From: Chitiniphilus purpureus
GTDB lineage: Bacteria > Pseudomonadota > Gammaproteobacteria > Burkholderiales > Chitinibacteraceae
Length of the DNA stretch: 64,000 bases
NCBI RefSeq assembly: GCF_025642115.1
Contig: NZ_CP106753.1
Span: forward strand, 2,441,501 to 2,505,500
Reading direction: 5' to 3'
Position numbers and translations under genes: made by a program. Positions 25,361 to 34,441 of this stretch are shown piece after piece (position 1 is the first letter of the stretch; every line of letters begins with the position of its first letter). The notes beneath the pieces are model-generated. The model ran no database searches and was not told the DNA's origin. It worked only from the letters and a program-made list of their open reading frames with translations.

Positions 25361-26467
25361 ATGCGATTGCACGGCAATCTGTTGACCGAGGCGGGCTGGC
25401 TGTTGGGCGAGCTTCGTTGCGAGGATGGGTGCATCGTCGCCATCGACGGCGAGCCGGCCGATCCGGCGCGCAATGAAGCGCCGTATCTGCTGCCGGGTTT
25501 CATCGACCTGCATGTGCACGGCGGTGGCGGTGCGGATGTGATGGAGGGCGCGGCCGCCGTGGCGCGGATGGCCGCCCTGCATGCGCGGCACGGCACCACC
25601 GCGCTGCTGGCGACCACCGTGCCGGCGCCGGATGCGGAACTGACCGCACTGCTGGGTGACCTGGGCAGGCTGTGCGCCGAGCCCGTCCGTGACCGGGCAA
25701 GGGTGCTGGGCATCCACCTGGAGGGGCCGTATGTGAGCCCGCAGCAGCTCGGTGCGCTGCCCGATGCATTGCGCGCCGCCACACTGGCCGAGGTGGACCG
25801 CTACCGCGCACTGGCGCCGCTGCGGGTGATCACGCTCGCGCCCGAGGTCGCCGGCCATGCCGGCCTGATCGGCGAACTCGCGCAGCGCGGCATCCGGGTG
25901 CAGCTAGGCCATTCGCGCGCCAGCTACGAAGAGGCGGTGGCGGCACTGGCGCAAGGGGCTGCGGGCTTCACCCATGTCTACAACGCCATGAGCGGCCTGC
26001 ACCATCGCGAGCCGGGCATGGTGGGCGCGGCGCTGGCGCATGCCGAGTTCGGCGAACTGATCCCGGATCTGATCCACGTGCATCCCGGGGCGATGCGCGT
26101 GGCACTGCGGGCGATCCCACGGCTTTACTGCGTCACCGACGCGGTGGCGTTCGCCGGCCTGCCTGACGGCGAGTACCGGATGGGTGAGGCGGCGGCACAC
26201 AAATGCCTGGGCGCGATCCGACTGGCGGACGGCCGGCTGGCGGGCAGCGCACTGACCATGGATGTGGCGTTGCGCAATCTGGTGCAACTGGGCCTGACGC
26301 TGCAGGACGCGGCGCACCGGGTGTCGCGCTATCCGGCCGACTATCTGGGGCTGACCGAGCACGGCCGGCTGGCGCCCGGTGCGGTGGCCGATGTGGTGAC
26401 GCTGGACCGGGCCTTGCAGGTGCGCGCGGTGCACGTGGCCGGACATGCGCTGAACGCCGCGGCATAG
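25361..26467 (+). CDS. nagA: N-acetylglucosamine-6-phosphate deacetylase
   Basis: Deacetylates GlcNAc-6-phosphate to glucosamine-6-phosphate in amino-sugar and peptidoglycan recycling or chitin use. The 368-residue amidohydrolase shows GFIDLHVHGGGGADVME (metal-binding histidines), LGIHLEGPYVSP (catalytic-site Glu), QLGHSRASYEEA, FTHVYNAMSGLHHREPG and VTDAVAFAG (catalytic Asp), in family order. GGGGAG lies 6 bases before the ATG. It is a single gene here: nagB, the transporter and a NagC/NagR-like regulator are not in the window. It diverges from the antiporter gene, and 212 bases between them show no operator I recognise. Confidence 0.94.
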   Translation: MRLHGNLLTEAGWLLGELRCEDGCIVAIDGEPADPARNEAPYLLPGFIDLHVHGGGGADVMEGAAAVARMAALHARHGTTALLATTVPAPDAELTALLGDLGRLCAEPVRDRARVLGIHLEGPYVSPQQLGALPDALRAATLAEVDRYRALAPLRVITLAPEVAGHAGLIGELAQRGIRVQLGHSRASYEEAVAALAQGAAGFTHVYNAMSGLHHREPGMVGAALAHAEFGELIPDLIHVHPGAMRVALRAIPRLYCVTDAVAFAGLPDGEYRMGEAAAHKCLGAIRLADGRLAGSALTMDVALRNLVQLGLTLQDAAHRVSRYPADYLGLTEHGRLAPGAVADVVTLDRALQVRAVHVAGHALNAAA

Positions 26468-26510
26468 GCCGGTCCTGCCGGGCCGGGCTGCGCCGCCCCG
26501 GCTGCGCAGC

Positions 26511-28712
26511 TCAGACCCGCACCACCTGCAGCACGCCGTTCACCTCGGCCAGCTTGGTGAAGATGCGCTGCAGCTCGGCGGCGCTCCTGATCTCGACGGT
26601 GAAGCGCATCCGTGCCCGGTGGTCCTTGGACAGGGTGTTGACGGCGGTGACGTTGATCTTCTCGCGGCCCATCACATCCGACAGATCGCGCAGCAATCCG
26701 GGACGGTCGTGCGCCTCGACCAGCAGATCGGTGGCGAACACGTTGTGGGTCTGCCGCCCCCAGTCGGCCTTGATCAGCCGCTCGGGCGAAGCGGCCGCCA
26801 GGCGCTTGAGGGTGACGCAGTCGCTGCGGTGGATCGAGATGCCGCGTCCCTTGGTGACAAAGCCGACCACCCCGTCGGGCGGCACCGGCTTGCAGCACTT
26901 GGCCAGCAGTGTCATCAGCTTGTCCACGCCCTCGATCAGGATGCCTTCGCCCTTCTGGTCGGCACGCGCTGCGCGGATCACGTCCTCGGCGCTGACCGGG
27001 ACGTCAGCGGCGGGCTTGTCGTCGAACAGCAGCGCGTCGGCCAGTGCGCGCAGCGTCACCTCGCCCTGGCCGAGCGCGGCATGCAGCTCATCGCTGCTCT
27101 TGAAGCCCAGCCGATGCGCCACCGTGTCCTGGCTGACCTGGGTGCGCCCCACACGGGCCGCCTCCTTGTCGTACAGCGCGCGTCCGGCCTCGACCGCCAC
27201 ATCCAGGTTCTGCTGCCGGATCCAGGCGCGGATCTTCTGCGCGGCCCGGTGGCTCTTCACATAGCCCTGGTGCAGCCAGTCCAGGCTGGGACCGCCTTCC
27301 TTGGTCGACAGGATCTCGACCCGCTGCCCGGTCTCCAGCGCGGTCGACAACGGCACGATGGCACCATCCACCTTGGCACCGCGGCAGCGGTGGCCCAGGT
27401 CGGTATGCAGGTGATAGGCGAAATCGACGGGCGTCGCGCCCTTGGGCAGCGCGATCACACGGCCGGCCGGGGTGAGCACGTAGATGGTGTCGTCGAACAG
27501 CTCGGCCTTGAAGGCATCCGCCAGCTGTGTCTCCTGCGCCATGTCTTCGCGCCAGTCCAGCAACTGGCGCAGCCAGGCGATCTTTTCCTCGTACTTGCTG
27601 TCGCCCTGGCCGCCTTCCTTGTAGCGCCAGTGCGCCGCTACGCCGTATTCGGCGTGTTCGTGCATCTCGAAGGTGCGGATCTGCACTTCGAGCGCCTTGT
27701 CCTGCGGCCCGATCACCGCGGTATGCAGGCTGCGGTAGAAGTTGCCCTTGGGTTGGGCGATATAGTCGTCGAATTCGCCGGGGATGGGCTGCCACAGGTT
27801 GTGCACGATGCCAAGCACCGTGTAGCAATCCTTCAGATCGTCCACCAGCACGCGTACTGCCCGGATGTCGTAGAGCTCGGAAAAGTCGAGCTTCTTCTGC
27901 TGCATCTTCTTCCAGATGCTGTAGATGTGCTTGGGGCGTCCGGTCAGGTCGGCGTGGATCTGGGCATTGGCCAGTTCGCGGCGCAAGGTGGCCAGCACGT
28001 CGCCGATGAAGCGCTCGCGGTCCACCCGGCGTTCGTCCAGCAACCGGGCGATCTTCCTGTAGGTTTCCGGCTCCAGGTAGCGAAAGCCGAGGTCCTCCAG
28101 CTCCCATTTGATCTGCCACACCCCAAGCCGGTTGGCGAGCGGGGCGAACAGGTCGAGCGTCTCACGCGCGCGTAGGCGGCGTATCTCTTCCGGCGCCTGC
28201 GTGAGCTCATGCATGGTCTGGGTGCGCCAGGCCAGCGCGACCAGCACCACGCGCATATCCTCGACCATGGCGAGCAGCATCTTGCGGACCGCCTCGATCT
28301 GGGCGGCGGCTTCCTGGGGCTTGCCGCGTGGCGCATGGGCGAGCGTATCGAGCTTCTTCACCCGGACCAGCCCCTCCACCAGCCGGGCCGCGTCGTCGCC
28401 CAACTGCTCGCGCAGTGTCTCGATGGCACCGGTCTCGCGCTCGGGAACCGCATAGGTGAGCGCGGCGATCACCGCGTCGGCATCCAGGTTCAGGTCGGCG
28501 ACGATGGACGCGGCGGCCACCGCATGGTGGAACAGCGGCGCGCCGCTTTCATCGAGCGTATCGTCGCCGTAGCACTGCTGCGCCCAGTCGGTGGCCTTGC
28601 GCATGCGCACCAGGTCTTCGGCGCGGTAGCGCGGTGCAAGCTGCGCCAGCCACTGCGCCGGATCAGCGGCCTGGGCGATCGATTGGGCAAGCGGACGGGT
28701 GACTGCGACCAT
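26511..28712 (-). CDS. relA: (p)ppGpp synthetase RelA (hydrolase domain degenerate)
   Basis: A 733-residue long RSH protein. The N-terminal HD region (about 50-130) has FHHAVAAASIVADLNLD, and the expected His-Asp pair is replaced (ALTYAVPERET), so hydrolysis is likely lost as in RelA. The synthetase domain has GRPKHIYSIWKKM, YDIRAVRVLV, the EFDDYI acidic motif of RelA type and EVQIRTFEMHEHAEYGVAAHW. TGS (VDFAYHLHTDLGHRCRGAKV), a zinc-finger-like CCKPVPPDGVVGFVTKGRGISIHR and a C-terminal ACT follow. In the loop usually written NGYxS the Gly is Phe (NFYRSLH). Stringent response to amino-acid starvation is the expected role. It diverges from the DUF2062 gene. Confidence 0.93.
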   Translation of the reverse strand: MVAVTRPLAQSIAQAADPAQWLAQLAPRYRAEDLVRMRKATDWAQQCYGDDTLDESGAPLFHHAVAAASIVADLNLDADAVIAALTYAVPERETGAIETLREQLGDDAARLVEGLVRVKKLDTLAHAPRGKPQEAAAQIEAVRKMLLAMVEDMRVVLVALAWRTQTMHELTQAPEEIRRLRARETLDLFAPLANRLGVWQIKWELEDLGFRYLEPETYRKIARLLDERRVDRERFIGDVLATLRRELANAQIHADLTGRPKHIYSIWKKMQQKKLDFSELYDIRAVRVLVDDLKDCYTVLGIVHNLWQPIPGEFDDYIAQPKGNFYRSLHTAVIGPQDKALEVQIRTFEMHEHAEYGVAAHWRYKEGGQGDSKYEEKIAWLRQLLDWREDMAQETQLADAFKAELFDDTIYVLTPAGRVIALPKGATPVDFAYHLHTDLGHRCRGAKVDGAIVPLSTALETGQRVEILSTKEGGPSLDWLHQGYVKSHRAAQKIRAWIRQQNLDVAVEAGRALYDKEAARVGRTQVSQDTVAHRLGFKSSDELHAALGQGEVTLRALADALLFDDKPAADVPVSAEDVIRAARADQKGEGILIEGVDKLMTLLAKCCKPVPPDGVVGFVTKGRGISIHRSDCVTLKRLAAASPERLIKADWGRQTHNVFATDLLVEAHDRPGLLRDLSDVMGREKINVTAVNTLSKDHRARMRFTVEIRSAAELQRIFTKLAEVNGVLQVVRV

Positions 28713-28773
28713 GGATACCCACTAAGAAGAAAGGAAGTCCTTTGCAAAAGCGGATGGAATTTTGCCCGTTTCG

Positions 28774-28779
28774 TATAGT
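28774..28779 (+). promoter_or_regulatory. Candidate -10 box of the DUF2062-PLD-EEP group
   Basis: TATAGT, 45 bases before the DUF2062 ATG, in an AT-richer divergent region shared with relA. No strong -35 is seen at 16-18 bases. Confidence 0.35.
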
Positions 28780-28823
28780 CTGTTGAAGCCAGGAAATCCC
28801 TTCCGCCACCGCCAGACGCCACC

Positions 28824-29393
28824 ATGCCGCGCAAGTTCCTCCGTAACGTGTTGCCCAGTCAGGAAAAGCTGCACCAGAACACTTTCCTGCGGCGCTACGC
28901 CCACCATTTCATCCACCCCAACCTGTGGCATCTGAACCGCCACTCGGTCGCGGGCGGGGTGGCGGTCGGTGCCGTGGGCGGCATGATCCCGGGGCCGCTG
29001 CAGGTGATCACCGCCAGCCTGCTGGCCCTGGGATTCCGGGTCAATCTGCCGGTGGCGGTGTTTACCACGTTCTATACCAATCCGCTGACCATCGGGCCGC
29101 TTTACTGGGTGGCAGTCAAGCTCGGAGGTGCGGTCACCGGCAACGCCGGTGGCACGGCGGTGCCGCCGATGCCCTCGTGGTCCGGGCGGACGCTGATCGA
29201 GTGGAGCCTGGCAATGTGCGACTGGATGCTGTCGCTGGGCGTGCCGCTCCTGGTCGGCTTGCCGCTCCTGACCGCGCTGCTGGCGCTGGCCGGCTACTGC
29301 GCGGTGCGGCTGTTCTGGCGCCTGCACGTGCTGTGGAGCCTGCGTCGCCGTGCCCGCCGCCACCGCTGCCTGGGGCAGGGGGCCGCCGGCTAG
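28824..29393 (+). CDS. DUF2062 domain membrane protein
   Basis: A 189-residue protein with about three membrane segments. It matches DUF2062: PNLWHLNRHSVAGGVAVG, then GGMIPGPLQVITASLLAL, FRVNLPVAVFTTFYTNPLT and a C-terminal hydrophobic pair followed by a basic tail RRRARRHR. The family is common in proteobacteria but its function is unknown. It diverges from relA and lies about 100 bases before the PLD-VTT gene. Confidence 0.9.
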   Translation: MPRKFLRNVLPSQEKLHQNTFLRRYAHHFIHPNLWHLNRHSVAGGVAVGAVGGMIPGPLQVITASLLALGFRVNLPVAVFTTFYTNPLTIGPLYWVAVKLGGAVTGNAGGTAVPPMPSWSGRTLIEWSLAMCDWMLSLGVPLLVGLPLLTALLALAGYCAVRLFWRLHVLWSLRRRARRHRCLGQGAAG

Positions 29394-29489
29394 TCGTGTT
29401 TTTTCCCGTTGATGATCAGGGGTCACGCCCTGACAAAGAAGGCAGGCCCTTGCATTCAAGGGGCATTGCCAAAAAGGGGGAAGAACACG

Positions 29490-31664
29490 GTGACGGTACA
29501 GCAAACGAGCTCACGAGAGGCCCGCCCGGCGAGCCTGTTCCAGGCGGGGCGCAACTGCTGGCGCATCGAGCACGCCGACCGCGCCGCCGTGCTCGTCGAC
29601 GGGGAGGCCTATTTCCGGGCGGTCCGGCGTGCGATCGCGGCTGCGCAGCGCAGCATCCTCATCATCGGCTGGGACATCGACAGCCGCCTCAAGCTCATTC
29701 CCGAGGGCGCGAACGACGGCCTGCCCGAAGCGCTGGGCGATTTCCTGCACAAGGTAGTGGCACGCCGCAAGGGGCTGCACGCCTACGTGCTGTCGTGGGA
29801 CTACACCGTCCTGTTTGCCTTGGACCGCGAATGGATGTCCAGCTACAAGCTCGGCTGGCGCACCCACCACCGGCTGCACTTCAGGATGGATGGCCAGGTG
29901 CCATTGGGGGGCTCGCACCATCAGAAGGTGGTGGTGATCGACGACAAGATCGCCTTCGTCGGCGGCCTGGACCTGACCCACGATCGCTGGGACACGCCGG
30001 CACATGCGTGCGGTGATCCGCTGCGGCACAGCGGCGAGGGTAAGTGCTACGCACCGTTCCACGATGTGCAGATCATGTTCGACGGCCCGGCCGCGCTGGC
30101 GGCGGGTGATCTGGCGCGCGAGCGCTGGTACCGCGCGGCGGGCTTCTATCCGCGTCGCCCGTTGGAAGCCCTGACCCCGGACGATCCGTGGCCCCAAGGG
30201 CACGTGCCGGACTTCACCGACGTGGAGATCGCCATCGCGCGCACCGAGCCCGAGCTGGACGAACGCCCGGGGGTACAGGAAATCCGGGCGCTCTATGGCG
30301 ACGCCATCGCCGCGGCGCGGCGCAATATCTACCTTGAGAACCAGTACTTCACGTCGGGTCTGGTGGCCCAAAGCCTGTTGCAGCGGCTGCAGGAGCCGGA
30401 GGGGCCGGATGTGGTGGTGGTGTCGCGCCAGGCCGAGAGCGGCTGGCTGGAGGAAATGACCATGGGCGTGCAGCGCGCGCGCCTGCATGCCCGGCTCAAG
30501 GCGGAGGACCGCCACGGCCGCTACCGGATGCTGTGCCCGTTCATTCCGGGGCTCTCGCCCGAGTGCGTCAACGTGCACAGCAAGGTCATGATCATCGACG
30601 ACGAGTTCCTCTCGATCGGTTCGGCCAATCTGAACAACCGCTCGATGGTGCTCGATACCGAATGCAATGTGGCGATCGAGGCCAGAGGTGATCCGCGTAT
30701 CCGGGCCGCCATCGCGGCGATCCGCGACCGACTGCTGGGCGAGCATCTGGACGTGGCACCGCAGCAGGTCAACGAGACGCTGCAGCGCGAGCAGCGGCTG
30801 ATCCCGGCCATCATGGCGTTGCGTCACGAGGGGCGCTCTCTGGCCGAGCTCGATCCCGTCGCCTCGCCCGAGGCCGAGGCGCTGGTGCCGGCGTTGACGC
30901 TGCTGGATCCGGAAAAGATCGTCCCGCCCGAGGAACTGGTGGCGCAGCTGGTGCCCACCGAGACCCACGGCCCGATGCGCGGCCGCTTCATCACCTTTGG
31001 GGTGGTGGCGGTGCTCCTGTGTGTGCTGGCTGCGGTATGGCGCTTCACGCCGCTGTCCGAATACATGAATCCCCAGGCGCTTTCGCAGGTGGCGCAAGTG
31101 GTCCAGGACATGCCGTTCACGCCGGTGCTGGTGCTGCTGGTCTATCTGCTGGCCGCCCTGCTGGTGATTCCGCATTCGGTGCAGGTGGCTGCGACCGGGC
31201 TGGTGTTCGGCCCGTGGGCAGGGCTTGCCTACGCAGTCGCCGGTACCGCGTTCACCTCGGCCGTCACCTACGGCATCGGCCATTGGATGGGGCGCGACAC
31301 GGTGCGGCGGCTGGCGGGCGGCAAGCTCTCCCGACTGAGCCGCACGCTGGCCAAACGCGGCGTGATCAGCGTGGCGCTGTTGCGGCAGATCCCGCTGGGG
31401 CCCTATGCCCTCGTCAACATCGTCTGCGGCGCCTCGCATATCAGCTTTCGCGATTTCATGCTGGGCACGTTGTTGGGCATGACGCCGGGCTCGGTGGTGA
31501 TGCTGCTGTTCCTGCATCATTTCACCGAAGCGATCCGCAACCCCAGCATGGGGGCATTCATCGCGCTGGCGGCGATCGCCGCGGTGCTGGTCGGCGTGGC
31601 CTATGCCGCCACCCGGATCCTGCGCCGGCGCGCGGCAGAGCGCTTCAGCACCGGGGAGGCATGA
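29490..31664 (+). CDS. Phospholipase D-like protein fused to a VTT/DedA (TVP38) membrane domain
   Basis: A 724-residue fusion. The N-terminal half is a PLD/cardiolipin-synthase-like enzyme with two HxKx4D motifs: HHQKVVVIDDKIAFVGG near 145 and VNVHSKVMIIDDEFLSIGS near 362. The C-terminal half (about 505-705) is a VTT domain with LVIPHSVQVAATGLVFGP, SAVTYGIGHWMGRD and QIPLGPYALVNIVCG. It probably acts on membrane phospholipids or their headgroups; the exact reaction is unknown. I chose GTG 29490 because GGGGGA lies 8 bases upstream; an in-frame ATG at 29412 has no ribosome site. Its stop overlaps the start of the EEP gene. Confidence 0.87.
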   Translation: MTVQQTSSREARPASLFQAGRNCWRIEHADRAAVLVDGEAYFRAVRRAIAAAQRSILIIGWDIDSRLKLIPEGANDGLPEALGDFLHKVVARRKGLHAYVLSWDYTVLFALDREWMSSYKLGWRTHHRLHFRMDGQVPLGGSHHQKVVVIDDKIAFVGGLDLTHDRWDTPAHACGDPLRHSGEGKCYAPFHDVQIMFDGPAALAAGDLARERWYRAAGFYPRRPLEALTPDDPWPQGHVPDFTDVEIAIARTEPELDERPGVQEIRALYGDAIAAARRNIYLENQYFTSGLVAQSLLQRLQEPEGPDVVVVSRQAESGWLEEMTMGVQRARLHARLKAEDRHGRYRMLCPFIPGLSPECVNVHSKVMIIDDEFLSIGSANLNNRSMVLDTECNVAIEARGDPRIRAAIAAIRDRLLGEHLDVAPQQVNETLQREQRLIPAIMALRHEGRSLAELDPVASPEAEALVPALTLLDPEKIVPPEELVAQLVPTETHGPMRGRFITFGVVAVLLCVLAAVWRFTPLSEYMNPQALSQVAQVVQDMPFTPVLVLLVYLLAALLVIPHSVQVAATGLVFGPWAGLAYAVAGTAFTSAVTYGIGHWMGRDTVRRLAGGKLSRLSRTLAKRGVISVALLRQIPLGPYALVNIVCGASHISFRDFMLGTLLGMTPGSVVMLLFLHHFTEAIRNPSMGAFIALAAIAAVLVGVAYAATRILRRRAAERFSTGEA

Positions 31665-32365
31665 TGGCGCCCGGCAGCCCCTGGCCGCTGACGGTGGCTA
31701 CCTACAACATCCACAGCGCGGTCGGCTTTGACGGCCGTTTCGCCCCTGAACGCATTGCGGCGGTGCTCAACGAAATCGGCGCTGACGTGGTGGCGCTGCA
31801 GGAAGTGCCGCTGGGCGACCGGCGTCGGCCCAATGTGCTGCCGATCCTGGAGGAGGCCACCGGCTACACCGCCGTAGCCGGCCCTACCATAGACCAGCCC
31901 TGGCGCCACTACGGCAACGCCGTGCTGACCCGCTTTCCGGTCAGCGCAGTGCGCCATCTTGACCTGTGCGTCGGGCTGAACGAGCCGCGCGGCGCGCTGG
32001 ATGCGGACATCAGCTGCCATGGGGAACCGCTGCGCATCGTGGCCACCCACCTGGGGTTGCGCCCGGGCGAGCGGCGCGACCAGGTGAAGAAGCTGCTCGA
32101 AACCTTCGATACCGATGCCATGCCGGTGCTGTTGCTGGGCGATCTGAACGAATGGTTCGTCTGGGGGCGGCCACTGCGCTGGTTGACCACGCGCTTTGAG
32201 AAGACCCCATCGCCACGCACCTTTCCATCGCTCAAGCCGGTATTCGCCCTGGATCGCATCTGGATCCATCCGCGCCAGCGCTTGGTCAAAGTGTGGGTAC
32301 ACCACAGCGCGCTGGCCCGGACCGCCTCGGATCATCTGCCGCTGGTGGCGCACATCGCCGGGTAG
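31661..32365 (+). CDS. Endonuclease/exonuclease/phosphatase (EEP) family protein
   Basis: A 234-residue Mg-dependent phosphodiesterase of the DNase I-like fold. Motifs are LTVATYNIHSAVGFDGRF (catalytic Asn), DVVALQEVPLG (metal Glu), RIVATHLGLRPGERR (catalytic His), LLGDLNEWF (Asp/Asn) and the final TASDHLPLVAHI (Asp-His). These proteins cleave phosphodiester bonds in nucleic acids, lipids or inositol phosphates. Coupling by ATGA overlap to a PLD-VTT protein favours a lipid-headgroup role, but that is inference. ATG also occurs at 31664 in frame. Confidence 0.88.
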   Translation: MMAPGSPWPLTVATYNIHSAVGFDGRFAPERIAAVLNEIGADVVALQEVPLGDRRRPNVLPILEEATGYTAVAGPTIDQPWRHYGNAVLTRFPVSAVRHLDLCVGLNEPRGALDADISCHGEPLRIVATHLGLRPGERRDQVKKLLETFDTDAMPVLLLGDLNEWFVWGRPLRWLTTRFEKTPSPRTFPSLKPVFALDRIWIHPRQRLVKVWVHHSALARTASDHLPLVAHIAG

Positions 32366-32710
32366 CGCCTGCGGGCATGGGACACGTCGTGCGCCAGCCG
32401 GGCAAGGCCCCTGGTGGTGGCTGGCTTTCCAGAGCTGCATGGGCGGTTGGAGCAGGGCGGATGCGGTGCGGCACCGCACAGGTCGCCCCATCGGTACCGT
32501 ATCGTGGCCGGTCTCCTGTGCGCTGCGCCCGCGGTTGCCGGTGGGGTCGCGACGCTTGGCATCGCTGGGCAGAATCCGCCTGGCCGGGTCATCGCGCTCA
32601 CCTGTCGTAGCAGTCGTCCGGTCACTGGCTGCCGCAAGCCCGCTTCATCGCGAATGCGCACGGTGCGCGGCGCTTGCCGACAGCGCCTGGCCGGATTGGC
32701 TCAGCGGCAC
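32366..32710. other. Convergent gene-free stretch
   Basis: 345 bases between the EEP gene and the potassium channel gene. It contains a short perfect hairpin TGCGGTG-CGG-CACCGCA near 32463-32479 with no T-run, and no ORF with coding character. I see no mobile element. Confidence 0.4.
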
Positions 32711-34423
32711 TCAGGGGGACAGGTCGGGGCGACGGGCCTGCGCGAGCCGCCGGAACACCCAGCTGTTGGGCTGTTCCTGGCCGGTGCGCACGTAGTCCAG
32801 CACCGGGTGGTGCGTCAGAATCACGCGCTGGGCACTGCGTGCCCCCGGGCTGCCCGCGAACAGGATGCGGTCGCCGAACGCCACTGGACTGTCGAGCGGC
32901 GGCAACAGGATCTCGCGCCCGGCATGCAGGTAGAGCAGCGGCTTGCAGCGCAGCCGGCGCGTCCTGGCGCTCGGGTGGCTGCACAGGTGCTGCAGCGTCA
33001 GCGGCGGGCTGGGGTTGGCCAGCAGTGCGTAGACCACCGCTTCGTGGCTGGCGTCCATCTCCACCACCCAGGTGTCGGGCACCTTGCCGTCGGCGAGCTG
33101 GGCCAGCTCCTGCATCAGCGCTGCCGACCAGGCCTCGCTGCGGGTGTGGATCAGCTCCAGAAAACGTGCCAGGGTCGGTGTGGTCAGCGTGCGCAGGCAC
33201 TCATGGGCCATCACCTCGCTGCGCACCACCGTCACGTCCGGTCTGAACGAGCGGAACAGGATGCCGTTGCTGGCCAGGTTCTGCCGGGCAACGACAAACA
33301 GCTTGGGGTTGAGCGCGCGTGCAGTGGCCACCACCGACAGGTTGTTGGCATCGTGGTCGTGGCAGGCCACGATGCCCACCGCGCCCTCGATGCCGGCGGC
33401 CTTGAGCGACTTGGCGTCCACGCCCAGCGCCTGCACATACTGCGCCGGCGGCAGTTCGGGCTGGGGATCGGGGTCGACAATGGTGACGGTCGCCCGCTCG
33501 CAGTCAAGCGCATGTTTGACCGCCTGACCAAAGCGGCCGTAGCCGACCAGCACCCAGTGCCCGCGGGGCGGCTCGATCAGCGGTGGAAGCGGATGCCCCG
33601 GGAATTCCGACAGGGTGTCCCACAGTCGGCTGGTATGCGGTGCATGCAGGGCACGGCGGAACTGCGCACCGACCGCCTCGAACATGTTGATCACGCGATT
33701 GGTGCCGAATGACGCCATGTTCTCGGCCACCGCGCGGGTCTTGGAGCGGCACACCGACAGCAGTTGCGGGCGCAGCACGTGTGCGGCAATGGCGATCGAC
33801 AGATTGGCCTCCTCGTCGCCGGTGATGCCGAGCACCCCGCGGCACAGCGGATGCGTCAGCCCGGCGTGGGTCAGCAGCTGCGGGTTGGCGGCATTGCCGG
33901 CGTAGGCCGGCACGTCGACACGGTAGTCGGCGAACAGCACGTCGTGCACCCGCTCCTCGCGCACTTCCAGGATCACGAAGCGGATGTGTTGCATGTCCAG
34001 CACCTTGCACAGCAGCCGCGCGGTCTGCCCGTAGCCGCACACTAGGAAGAAGGGCTCGCTCATGCGCCTGACCCGGCCGGCGAAGCGGGCCAGCTGCACT
34101 GCCTGCTGGAAACTCTTGTCCTGCAGGATGGCGAAGGTGCTGCCGATGGTGTAGGCCCAGCCGATCACGGACAGGTAGATGCACACCACCACCCACATGC
34201 GCTGTGGATAGGTGAACGGGTAGGGCACCTCGCCAAAGCCGATGGTGGTGGCGGTGTAGCTCACGAAATAGAAGGCATGGAAGAAATCCATGCGATAAGG
34301 GCGGCCCTGCGCATCCACGCCTGGGATCAGCACCAGCCCGAGCACCGAGAGCGAGTAGATCAGGATCAGCGCGATCAGCGGCGCGCGCATGCGCCGCAGC
34401 ACCAGGAAGAAGACGTTGGGCAT
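32711..34423 (-). CDS. Two-TM potassium channel with two RCK (TrkA-N) domains
   Basis: A 570-residue channel protein. A first helix (about 14-33), pore loop and second helix (about 77-98) form an ion-channel-2 unit. The selectivity filter reads TTIGFGEV at 59-66, where TVGYGD is usual. Two Rossmann-type RCK domains follow: FFLVCGYGQTARLLCKV near 125 and HWVLVGYGRFGQAVKHA near 288. Having two RCK units in one chain resembles BK/GsuK-type channels. K+ selectivity is inferred from the fold because the filter is non-standard. It lies 18 bases downstream of the DUF6394 gene on the same strand, so it is probably co-transcribed. Confidence 0.88.
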   Translation of the reverse strand: MPNVFFLVLRRMRAPLIALILIYSLSVLGLVLIPGVDAQGRPYRMDFFHAFYFVSYTATTIGFGEVPYPFTYPQRMWVVVCIYLSVIGWAYTIGSTFAILQDKSFQQAVQLARFAGRVRRMSEPFFLVCGYGQTARLLCKVLDMQHIRFVILEVREERVHDVLFADYRVDVPAYAGNAANPQLLTHAGLTHPLCRGVLGITGDEEANLSIAIAAHVLRPQLLSVCRSKTRAVAENMASFGTNRVINMFEAVGAQFRRALHAPHTSRLWDTLSEFPGHPLPPLIEPPRGHWVLVGYGRFGQAVKHALDCERATVTIVDPDPQPELPPAQYVQALGVDAKSLKAAGIEGAVGIVACHDHDANNLSVVATARALNPKLFVVARQNLASNGILFRSFRPDVTVVRSEVMAHECLRTLTTPTLARFLELIHTRSEAWSAALMQELAQLADGKVPDTWVVEMDASHEAVVYALLANPSPPLTLQHLCSHPSARTRRLRCKPLLYLHAGREILLPPLDSPVAFGDRILFAGSPGARSAQRVILTHHPVLDYVRTGQEQPNSWVFRRLAQARRPDLSP

Positions 34424-34441
34424 CGTGGGCGACCGGTGCGG

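Noticed and set aside
29511..31520. A 669-codon minus-strand frame opposite the PLD-VTT gene
   Set aside because: Antisense shadow with no recognisable domain; both HKD motifs are on the plus strand.
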